Notes under the pieces: generated by a model
The model's database searches: none
Told to the model about the DNA's origin: nothing
Seen by the model: the letters and a program-made list of their open reading frames with translations, nothing else
Translations under genes and position numbers: made by a program
Shown here: positions 41,638-50,560 of the stretch, piece by piece
Layout: every line of letters begins with the position of its first letter
Numbering within the stretch: the first letter of the stretch is position 1
Source of the DNA: Pictodentalium vernedei
Lineage: Eukaryota > Mollusca > Scaphopoda > Dentaliida > Dentaliidae
NCBI GenBank assembly: GCA_031216915.1
Contig: CM062297.1
Location: 180,072,350 to 180,136,349, forward strand
Direction of reading: 5' to 3'
Length of the DNA stretch: 64,000 nucleotides

Positions 41638-42328
41638 TTAACCCTTCACTCAATGACATCAAACAATATCAAAATTTATTATTTTAAATATTTTTTTAAA
41701 TTTCAATTAACCCTTCACTCAATGACATCAGACAATATCAAAATTTATTATTTTAAATATTTTGTTTAATTTTAAAAAAAAATTCAACAAAACCGTATGA
41801 AGTGACCCCTCATTAGAATGAGTTCAACTCCTTTTTGAAAAATAATGTTTTTTCAACTGTTGAATTTGCATTCAGTGGAGCCCACTTAATTGGATATCTC
41901 TTAACTGAATAACCATGTTAATTGAATATCATTTCCAAACACAAAACCATTTACCATACCTCCATTACAAATTTAATCTGTTAATTGAATATAGGTTATA
42001 GGGGAAACTCTTGTTAATTGAATAAAAAATTATGTATCCTGTCGAGAAATTACCCTGACTCTCCCCAGGTTTTCTTTGTTTATAGACCTATTTGGCCTCG
42101 GTACATCCAATACAGGTATTTAATCTATTATATCTTGTTTGACAGACCTCATGGAGATCTGTCAAACAAGATATAATAGAATACATGCTAAGGTTATCTC
42201 TAGAATACAGGAAAGTGACACAATCCCTTTTAATTGAATAATTTTCCCTGGCAAAGTGGCTATTCAATTAACAGGGTTCCACTGTATTACTTGGGCAGAT
42301 GTGGACAATTTATTAGGTAAAGGGTTAC
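41638..42328. mobile_element. Family B MITE copy B6, duplicated at its end and split by a family A MITE
   Basis: It starts TTAACCCTTCACTCAATGAC. The first 65 or so bases are directly duplicated (41638 and about 41707). The core keeps only one arm (AGTGACCCCTCATTAGAATG). After the A6 insertion the right arm resumes at 42287 (TTACTTGGGCAGATGTGG) and ends TAGGTAAAGGGTTA. Confidence 0.75.
41870..42286 (+). mobile_element. Family A MITE, copy A6, inside family B
   Basis: It reads TTCAGTGGAGCCCACTTAAT at the left and AACAGGGTTCCACTGTA at the right. The core TTTGACAGACCTCATGGAGA, TCTGTCAAACAAGATATA is one change off the usual palindrome. The target is the TGCAT-TA stretch of a family B right arm. 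Confidence 0.8.
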
Positions 42329-42473
42329 CCTTCTACATACAGCAGCTTTGTTAAACTAGATTGAATTGGTAGAATTCCTAATTGCCTTATGCCCTACAAA
42401 GTATCTCTTCTGTCTCTCAGGCCATGTTTTGTAAAACTGCATGTTGGTGGTTATTTCTTTATTTTATTTTGAT

Positions 42474-42690
42474 ATTTTTATACTGTACCAATGACCCAGA
42501 CATAGCTGGTGCTAACTCTTAAAATATAGGGCCAAACACAAATTTTGCCCCCCAATCCCCAAAATTTGCATCTAAAACCAAAGAAAACATGTCCTGAATG
42601 GCCCTCCATACTTCACCTCTACTGCGCATGTGCAGTGTCAAGGACGTCCCGAAATTGGCGCCATTAATCATTCTTAGTTTGGCCCTTCAT
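42474..42690 (+). repeat. DIRS-2 left inverted terminal repeat
   Basis: It starts ATTTTTATACTGTACCAATG and contains GGCCAAACACAAATTTTGCC and CTGCGCATGTGCAG. It is almost exactly complementary to 49193-49400. Confidence 0.87.
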
Positions 42691-43639
42691 CAGTTAACAT
42701 CTGACTGAACTTTGTGCTTGTAAATCTCAGTTTAAATGATGCCAGACACATAAATATTAGTGAAATGGTGATTCTAAGGAGGATATAGAAGGAGGAGAGG
42801 AAAAATGAGTGACAGAAAATAATCAGGGCTGTAACTTAAAATTTTTTGATCAAATTATGTTAAGTTACCTATTTTCGAGGCAACTGCCTGTTGTGGTCAT
42901 TCTTGTTATCAAGATTACACTGCTTATTCAGTGTTTTCCTCTCTCTCTTTCCTTTAAGTCCCCTCTTGCTATTCTCCCATGCTTTTGGCATATTTTCTGT
43001 AATATTATTACTAAAATTTCTTGGGAGTTTTAGCTGTTTAACAGAATGTATTCTGTTCTTTTCCCCATGTTTACGTCTGCACCTATGGGTGGTTAGGCGT
43101 AGTGTTCTGCATCTACCATCTGATGTTCTGCAGTTTCTTCCCTGGAAGTCTCTGTTTTGCATCAGATAGTGTATTATTGGTAACTGATTTCGGGCCAGGG
43201 TGCCTGGAGTCTTGATCCAGTGTTTTTACACTTATTGTTTACATTTCCAACAGCCCTCTGTGTGAGGGGGGATTTCTTGAAAATAATATCTTGATGTTAA
43301 TTTAATCATAACTAGACACATTATTATTGTTCGTAAGTGTTGCATAAATTGTTTAAAATATTTTTAGAATTTTTGTCCACACTTAGACTTGGGATCCATT
43401 GGGGCTCAACGTTACTTTTCAGAAACTTGGGCTGTTCTGAAAAAATATTTTTTCAAAAGTTTTTGATTCAATTATTTTTTCTATGTTAATGGATCTTGTT
43501 ATTATGTATTTTGATTGTCAAGGGTTGGTGCAAGTACTAGGACTTTGTTTTCTTTTCACATTGAAAGGATATTGTTCAATTGTAATAAGAGGAATTCTTC
43601 CTCTGACTTTCATAATCATTGTATAATGTAGTCAGTGTA

Positions 43640-46530
43640 CTCGCACTAACTCCTGTTCTGTATGTGTTGATTACGATGACAACATGGGAAGCGTGTGTCA
43701 CGGTATGTTAGTGGGGAATTGGCCATTCCGGTCCTTTCCCCGCAGGGTCACTCTACTTTATCAATCTCTATTTCAGACGATCATGATCAGGGTGATGTAT
43801 CCGTGATGTCTTCCAAAAAAGTGTGCCTCCGTCGTCACAATTAATGTAGAGCTAGCGGAAAAGTGCTCAGGTAATACGTCAATTGCCTAAGAGGACCCTA
43901 GTAGGTTCGACGGCCTTTGACGTCCGCTAGCTTGCCCGGTGTAGCGTCCATTCATCGAATGGTTCGGCAGCCGGGTTCGTCCGTTGCGGTCTAGAAAGGA
44001 GTTTTGGGTGATGCGAGCACTATAAACATCCATGTGCACACCCAGTGACGGCGGATTAGAGGGGAGAACGGAGGAAGCCTTTTAGTCCGGTTCATAGCTC
44101 GTCCAGGCCCATCCGGACTGCGAGCGAGAGAGGCCCCTCTCTCGTACTTCAACATCTGGCCCCAGATGTTGTGGTACAAAATGTATCACATTCGGAGCAT
44201 ACGTCTGCCACTCGGGACGCTCCGTTATATAGACAGTCTGGAGAGACTGTCAATAAGGCTTCCTCATTCTCATGGCAGCGCACACGACCGCACGTTGGCT
44301 ACGTGACCTCCGATATCCAGTCAACTTCGCCAATCAGAGAATCCTCGGCGACCAGGTCATGCCATCCGATAGCCAGGGACACGAGGCCTGCAGACTCCGG
44401 ACGTTCGCATAAGAAAGTATGCGGGAGTCAACGTATACGGAGCTTCCAGCGGCAAAGCATCGTAAGACCACTTTTGCACAGGCCTCGGTGACGGACGTGC
44501 TATCCCAAATAGCACAACTTATCGCAGCATCCCAGCAACGACAGAATCTCTGTCGCATAATATAATATCCGACGACGCTGGGTCGGGACGCTCCGCGGAA
44601 GCATCAGGTGCGGACGTCCGAAAATTTCATACGGTCCGACGGGATGCCGAAAGGGATTCGGAGGTTTTCAAGCTTTCCCTTTCGGGACAACATAAGCTGC
44701 TGTATATGTCATCCGACTTCTTCTTCTAGAGGTTCTTCGTCGGACCAGAATGCTGCGATACCGGATAAGAAACTGATAGCGTCGGTGGACTTAGAAATTT
44801 TTGATTCGGTTCAGGGACTTCGTCCCTCAGTTCTGACAAGTCCAATAAGGTCTCAGATACGTTCGATTTACTGAACGACGCTATATATTTTTTTTTATAT
44901 GCTTGCTATGTACAAGCATATCTGGTTTCTTGTTCACAAAATTACTGAGATGTTTTTCAAAAGTGTGCCTCTGTCGTCATAGTTAATGAAGAGCTAGCGG
45001 CAATTAGTGCTCATGGATTACGTCAATCTCCTAAGAGGTCCCTAGTAGGATCGACGGAGTTGACATTTGCTAGCTCACCCGGTGTAGCGTCCATTCATCA
45101 AATGGTTCGGGAGTCGGGTTCATCCGTTGCGGTCTAGGATGGAGATTTGGGTGATGCGAGCACTATAATAGACTTTAGTACACACCCAGTGACGACGGAT
45201 TAGAGGAGAGATCGGAGGAAGCCTGTTAGTCCGGTTCCTAGCTCGTCCGGTCCGTCCGGGCGGCGAGCGAGAGGGGTCCCTCTCTCGTGCAACAACATAT
45301 GGGCCCGGTGTTGTGGTACAGACATTTCACCTTCGGAGCGTATGTCCGCCACTCCGGATGCTCCGTTATATAGACAGTCCGAGTGACTGTCGATAATGCT
45401 TCCTCATCCTCACAGCAGCGCACACGGCCACACATTGGCTACGTGACCTTGAATATCCGGCCAGCTTCGGCATTCAGTGATTCCATGACAAACAGGTCAC
45501 GCCATCCGGTAGCCAAGGGACACGAGGCCTGCACACTCCGGTCGCTCGCATAATAGAAGTATGCACGGGATAATGAACGCGGTGCTTCCAGCGGCAATGC
45601 ATCGTAAGACCGCTTCTCCACAGGCCTCAGTGACGGACGTGCTATCCAAAATAGCACAGCTTATCGTAGCATCCCAGCAAATGACAGATTCTCGGTCGGA
45701 TCAGGAATAATCCGACAGCGCTGGGTCGGTACGCTCCGCTGTTGCATCAGGTACGGACGACCGAATATTTCATAGGGTCCGACAGGATGGCGAAAGGGAT
45801 TCGGATGATTTTGAACTTTCCCTTTCGGAACAACAGAAGCTGCCATACGTTTCTTCCGGCATTATCTTCCAGAGGTTGTTCCGTTGGACTACATTGCTGC
45901 GATGCTGGATAAGAGACTATAGCGTCATTGGACACGGAGTTTTGGATCGGGTCAGGGATATTGTCCCTGAGTTGCTGACGCAGTCCAATAATGTCTTTAG
46001 AACATTTGAATTATTGAACGACGCTATATATATATAAGCTTGCTATCAACATGCTAGTATAGTTTCTTGTCCGCAATGCTCTATTCTGACTTTCGTGAAT
46101 TCTAGGAAATTATTGTTTATTGGCAGAACTGGGCTTACCGAGAGTTCCTTTGCGTCTAAGACGGCGACACTGAAGACTGCTAATTATCTTTTTCGCCGTC
46201 TATGTCAATTCCAACCACGATGTTGGAAACGACAATGATGTATAATAAACTTAACTTAGACGCTTTATCATACGTATACCACCTTACTGAGATGTTTATC
46301 ATTACGTCTTCAACAGAAAGAATTCCAGGATATGATCCTCAATGAGATTTCTTTCAAGGGCAGTAGTTTTTCCACGTATAACTCCGCCCTTCAGTGGCAA
46401 CCGGGAGTTGGTTAGACGTGATGCAGCCCTAGCTACATCCACACGCATGGATAGTAAGGTGAAGAACTCTCTCAGAGTCGCTTCGGTCTCGAGAAGCTTC
46501 TCTTCGACGGCAACCTTTCAGCAATCTTGA
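43640..46530 (+). pseudogene. DIRS-2 gag region, duplicated and decayed
   Basis: The region equivalent to gag of DIRS-1 and DIRS-3 is recognisable by words such as AGCTAGCGG near GTGCTC, CAGCTTATCG and CCTTTCGG. It has no long open frame. A block of about 1,140 bp is tandemly duplicated: GTGTGCCTCCGTCGTCACAA at 43822 and GTGTGCCTCTGTCGTCATAG at 44962, both ending in a GACGCTATATAT and TTTCTTGT stretch (44880 and 46020). The two halves have diverged from each other, so the duplication is not recent. Confidence 0.75.
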
Positions 46531-46544
46531 ATTGCTCGATATAC

Positions 46545-47010
46545 ACGTTCTCTTGTTTATCAAGTGTAACAAGAGATTCAGACGTGGGCAAACATTCGGT
46601 GGTTGACTCAGTGAGTTCCACTGTAGTTGCCGGATCCGAGTTTTTCGATTATGACGGATTTCAGTCAAACAGGTTGGGACGCAATTTTGATCCCAACGGA
46701 TTCGAAGTGCCAGGGTCTTTGGGTTCCGCAGTTTTTAGGCAAGCTCCTTACTTCCAAGGAAGAATATTATGTTGGCTTGCACTACGTCATTGGATGAATT
46801 TTATTCAGAAACGCATGTTCAATCCTGTCCGATAATACGACAGTAGTTGCATATATCCGGAACCAGGGAGGCACTCATTCGGTTCCGTTATTAATTTTAA
46901 CGGAAAGAATCCTTCTGTTTGTTATAGAACACCAAGTTCTGTTTTGGTTCGTCATATTCTCGGTTGTCGAATCGTATTAGCAGACTCCCTTTCACGTAAG
47001 GGTCGTTTGT
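46545..47010 (+). pseudogene. DIRS-2 RNase H remnant directly after an RT deletion
   Basis: The gag tail (GAACTCTCTCAGAGTCGCTT at about 46460) is followed within 90 bases by ATTCAGACGTGGGCAAACAT, the start of the RNase H region. In DIRS-3 these landmarks are about 1.35 kb apart, with the whole RT between them. The remnant keeps the equivalents of TTATGACGG, GATAATACGACAGTAGTTGC and TTAGCAGACTCCCTTTCACG (the last catalytic Asp region). Confidence 0.78.
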
Positions 47011-47059
47011 TGCCGTCGGAATGGACTATCAACAAACAAGTATTCAATCAGATTTGCTA

Positions 47060-48400
47060 TCAATGGGAGCGCCCAGTGATAATTTATTTGCTACACAACT
47101 CTCCAATCTATTGTAGACGTATGTGTCACCGTGTCTGGATCCCTGAGCATATGTAGTTAAGGCTCTATCGATCTAGTAGGACGCTATGATAGGATATGTG
47201 TATCCTCCATCGCTGTTGATTCAGCAAGTATTGCTTGAATTATTCATTCACAATACAATTCTGTTGGTAGCATCTCTGTCCCACGGAGACGGTGGATAAA
47301 TTTACTTAGATGTCTACTGTGGGACTTACCGCGGAAACTTCCTCCACGAGAGGATCTTTTTTCGCTGGGGAAATCGTGTCAACTCTATCACAACCCGCAA
47401 GGTCTCAACCTTCACGTATTCCATTGTGCGGTCCTTCTTGCATAGCAAGCACTGTATAGGATCAGCAGTGGACGCAATTCCTAACTGTAGAAGGACCTCC
47501 TCTTCGCTATACTATGCGGCTAATGTGGAGGGTCTTCCGTCGTTGGTGTAGGAATTTTTATGTTGATATTTTTGATTCCTCCATACCAGACTTTGCAAAC
47601 TTTCTAGTATACTTGTTTGACGAGATCAACTGCAGCCAGTTACTTTTATAGGTTATAGGTCTATGTTATCTGATACCTATGCACACCATGATAGTTTACA
47701 ATGGAGCTTAATGTCTCTTTATCTAAGTTAGTTTGAAACTTTTCGATAAGAGACCTAGAATCGTTAGATTAATTCCTAATTCGGAATTTAGCTTGGGTTC
47801 TTATTAACTAAAGCATCTATTTGAATCCTTGAGACAGCAGTTTCAAATTCTGGTCTTTTAAGGCAGCGATTCTCTTAGCCTTCTCTTCTGCTGAAGAGTC
47901 AGTGAGCTTCATGCACTATCGGTGGACAATTCTCACTTTCGTAGTATCGGGAACTCTATTACCTTTACTACTAATGTTGTATTTTTGGTTAAGAATCAGG
48001 CTCCTAATGATATCCGGAACCTATTGTTTTTAAGGTCCTTCCGTCTTCGAGCGGCATAGGCCTTTACTCTGTCTGGATAGACCTTTATGTATTTATTAAC
48101 AGATCTCAGTTTATCAGTAGGACGTAAAGCTTCTTCTGGCTCTGATGCCTAATAGAAGGGTCATTACGGACCATTCCATTACTTAATGCATTCATTTAAC
48201 TATCGGTACTGCTTAGGATAATCTATCCTTAACTCAGCAGTCTGTGCTTAAGATTTCGGCTCATGAAGTAAGAGCTCTTCTACATCTTGGGCTGACGTAT
48301 AGTTTTGCTATTATAGATTAAATAGGCTGCATATTGGTCTCAACCATCCACATTCACGAATTTTTATCTCAGAAATATTGTATCCATTTCTGGAGACCTG
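47060..48400 (+). pseudogene. DIRS-2 linker domain and tyrosine recombinase remnant
   Basis: DNA-level similarity to 34120-35430 continues throughout: ACAACCCGCAAGGTCTCAAC at 47393 is identical in DIRS-1 near 34449. The recombinase arginine block is changed to TCTGCTGAAGAGTCAGTGAG (47888), which loses the arginine pair. Stops are frequent. It is not functional. Confidence 0.75.
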
Positions 48401-49026
48401 CATTGTTTAGGTCCATTATCAGCTGCTCAGAAAGTCGATCACTTAACAATTGCAACTATAGCTATGTAGGCTTTATGTTCCGGCAGTGACTCCGTCCTGC
48501 TGCCCTCTTCGCTCTGGGCTATTTGACCCAGGGCAAAAAAAAGGGGGGGGGGGAGGGTGTTCCCTTGGGTCACCTGTTTTTATTATGAAACAAGGGGATA
48601 CCTCCTCCGGAGTTAGTATTTCTGAGCTATTACTGGGATGGTTTCTTAAGTGAAAGTTAGGTTTTTAAATTCATTCATGTCATAGTTTTAAAGTATAGCA
48701 ATTGTATATGTCATGTGTCAAACGGATGTTATTATACTATCCTTGGACACTTTTAAAAGAGTATAAAGAGTCTCAATTCTTTGGACTAACTTTATTTATG
48801 GGCTTACTTTAAATATAATTAGTATACGAATTATACTGGATATTAATAGAGAACATGGATGTTATCATGCTCAATTATAAAAGGTATTGTGTCTTTCTAA
48901 TTTGTCATAAATAAGAAAGATACACGTGAAGCCTATTTCTCCTTTTCTCCTACAGGAGATGACTCTATTTATATAGTTGAGCTTATTGGATTTTCCTCTA
49001 TGTCCTGGGCCCTCCAGCCTTTTTAC

Positions 49027-49110
49027 TATTCAGCTATGTCTGGGTCATTGGTACAGTATAAAAATCTTAAAAAATTTATAGTAATTTATATATTTTTTAT
49101 ACTTACCAAT
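49027..49110 (+). repeat. DIRS-2 internal complementary region
   Basis: CAGCTATGTCTGGGTCATTG through CAGTATAAAAAT complements the left end. CTTAAAAAATTTATAGTAAT through TTTTTATACTTACC complements the right extension. The join between the two halves is at ATAAAAAT/CTTAAAAA. Confidence 0.78.
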
Positions 49111-49192
49111 GACCCAGACGGGGATGGCCCTCCCCGGAATTGGGAACTCATACCTCCCCGCAGATGACATAGCGCTTACCAGGCACTGTTGG

Positions 49193-49430
49193 TAAGAATG
49201 ATTAATGGCACCAATTTCGGGACGTCCTTGACACTGCACATGCGCAGTAGAGGTGAAGTATGGAGGGCCATTCAGGACATGTTTTCTTTGGTTTTAGATG
49301 CAAATTTTGGGGATTGGGGGGCAAAATTTGTGTTTGGCCCTATATTTTAAGAGTTAGCACCAGCTATGTCTGGGTCATTGGTACAGTATAAAAAATATAT
49401 AAATTACTATAAATTTTTTAAGTTTTTTTA
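49193..49430 (+). repeat. DIRS-2 right inverted terminal repeat
   Basis: It is the complement of 42474-42690, followed by the extension ATATATAAATTACTATAAAT and TTTTTTAAG. That extension pairs with the internal complementary region. Confidence 0.85.
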
Positions 49431-49648
49431 ATTAGTTCTTTGCCATCAAAAGTTCATGTTCTCACTTGTTTTATGTTTTAGGCCTGCCATCAAAAGTTCA
49501 TGTTCTCACTTGTTTTATGTTTTAGGCCTCATAATGTACAGAATAGCATGCGAGTAGGTGTATTTCGTCCCATGAGTGCAAAAGGGCTTTGCAGTGCTAA
49601 AGTATTGCAAAGCCTTGTTGCACCCAAGGGACAAATTTATCAATTTTA

Positions 49649-49890
49649 TTAACCCTTTACCTAACATGAAAAGCAGATGATATTTGCAAACAAAATTCTT
49701 GAATAAGTATTTTTTTCATTTTTTGTCTCAAAAACATAGGTTATGACCCCTCGTTGGAATGGGCTTGACAATCTCTATCCAAAGAGGGGTCATAACCTAT
49801 GTCTTTGAGACAAAAAATGATGAAAATTAATTGGCCACTTTTGTGAATAGCACTGGCCGGTTTTGGCCATTACGTTGGGTGAAGAGTTTA
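49649..49890. mobile_element. Family C piggyBac-like MITE, copy C7
   Basis: It is bounded by TTAACCCTTTACCTAACATG and GGGTGAAGAGTTTA. The core is AAACATAGGTTATGACCCCT, CGTTGGAATGGGCTTGACAA and the near complement. It is inserted at a TTAA of the family G element. Confidence 0.83.
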
Positions 49891-50106
49891 CTAGGGTAAA
49901 ATATCAGACATAAACCATTTAATTTTTATTTTTGTAAAGCTTGCATTGATTATAAAAAGTGAGCAAGCAGCAGCCAAAAGGACCATGAACGTGGAGCCTG
50001 AGAAACAGATTTTTAACTTTTGTTTAGTCGTTTGGGGAAAAATTTGTTGCTTCAAATTTCTGACATCAGTGTGCAGTGGGTTGATAGTGTTCTTAATTAT
50101 TTGTAG

Positions 50107-50242
50107 GTGTGATGTTCACCAATAAGGAGTTCTCTGAAAATACTAACACTGGACAAGCTGGAGATAAAATACCCAAGCACATCCAGTATAAACTCAGATT
50201 TGATGTGGATAATGTTCCTTATACTGACAGACTTTCAAAAGT
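50107..50242 (+). CDS. ABCA-type transporter, exon i
   Basis: The acceptor is TATTTGTAG. The donor is most likely GTAAGT at 50243 (phase 2), although GTGTAA at 50241 is possible. It continues exon h in phase 1, giving GVMFTNKEFSENTN, then IPKHIQYKLRFDVDNVPYTD. This matches the G-I/V-V-F-T, then P-x-H-V/I-x-Y-K-I/L-R-x-D-I/V-D-N-V motif that closes the first extracellular domain just before the second transmembrane helix in ABCA1/2/4/7. The next expected exon (Y/F-W-D-x-G-P-R and the membrane block) is not found in the remaining 13.7 kb. That intron therefore runs beyond the window. Confidence 0.93.
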
Positions 50243-50289
50243 GTAAGTATATTAGTTAGGCTTTTCCCTCTGGAAAAGACTATTGTTTT

Positions 50290-50560
50290 TCTACGGATTA
50301 TTATTTTTTGGGGTTTTTTTTTTTTTTTTTTTTTTTCCACACATTTTTGTCCGTACGATTCAGAAGCCATTTTCGAACCGATTTTCACACAATTTGGCAC
50401 ACGCATAGAGTGGCAAAAAATCGAAAAATGTACCGAAGCGGAATTTTCGATTTAACCCTTATTTCGCCAGAATTGGCAAAAAACTGCCAAAATTGGGGTT
50501 TATCGGCACTTTCTCGAAACACGTCTTTAGGATTTCTTTTAAATATTCATAATTACTAGA
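50290..50560 (+). repeat. Start of a repeat region, with a T-run
   Basis: There is a run of about 20 T at 50317-50337. ATTTTTGTCCGTACGATTCA and AATTTGGCACACGCATAGAG follow. This is protein-like but non-coding repeat sequence of the type that introduces the pyrimidine-rich elements in this genome. Confidence 0.5.

Larger units (their letters stand above)
42474..49430 (+). mobile_element. DIRS-2: RT-deleted DIRS element with near-identical ends
   Basis: The inverted terminal repeats at 42474-42690 and 49193-49430 match with only one or two differences by eye over some 200 bases (for example GGCGCC against GGTGCC). An internal complementary region lies at 49027-49110. The coding part is badly decayed: gag is internally duplicated, the RT is deleted, and RNase H, the linker and the recombinase are riddled with stops. 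It is inserted in a family G element, in sense orientation to the ABCA gene. Confidence 0.88.
42400..50030. mobile_element. Family G element copy G5, split by DIRS-2 and a family C MITE
   Basis: Three pieces fit end to end. The first, 42400-42473, reads TCTGTCTCTCAGGCCATGTT, then TGGTGGTTATTTC. The second, about 49431-49648, reads TTCTTTGCCATCAAAAGTTC and the central CCATGAGTGCAAAAGGGC palindrome. The third, 49891-50030, reads TAGGGTAAAATATCAGACAT and ends AGAAACAGATTTTTAAC. A local direct repeat of 46 bases, GCCATCAAAAGTTCATGTTC onward, occurs at about 49442 and 49488. Confidence 0.75.
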
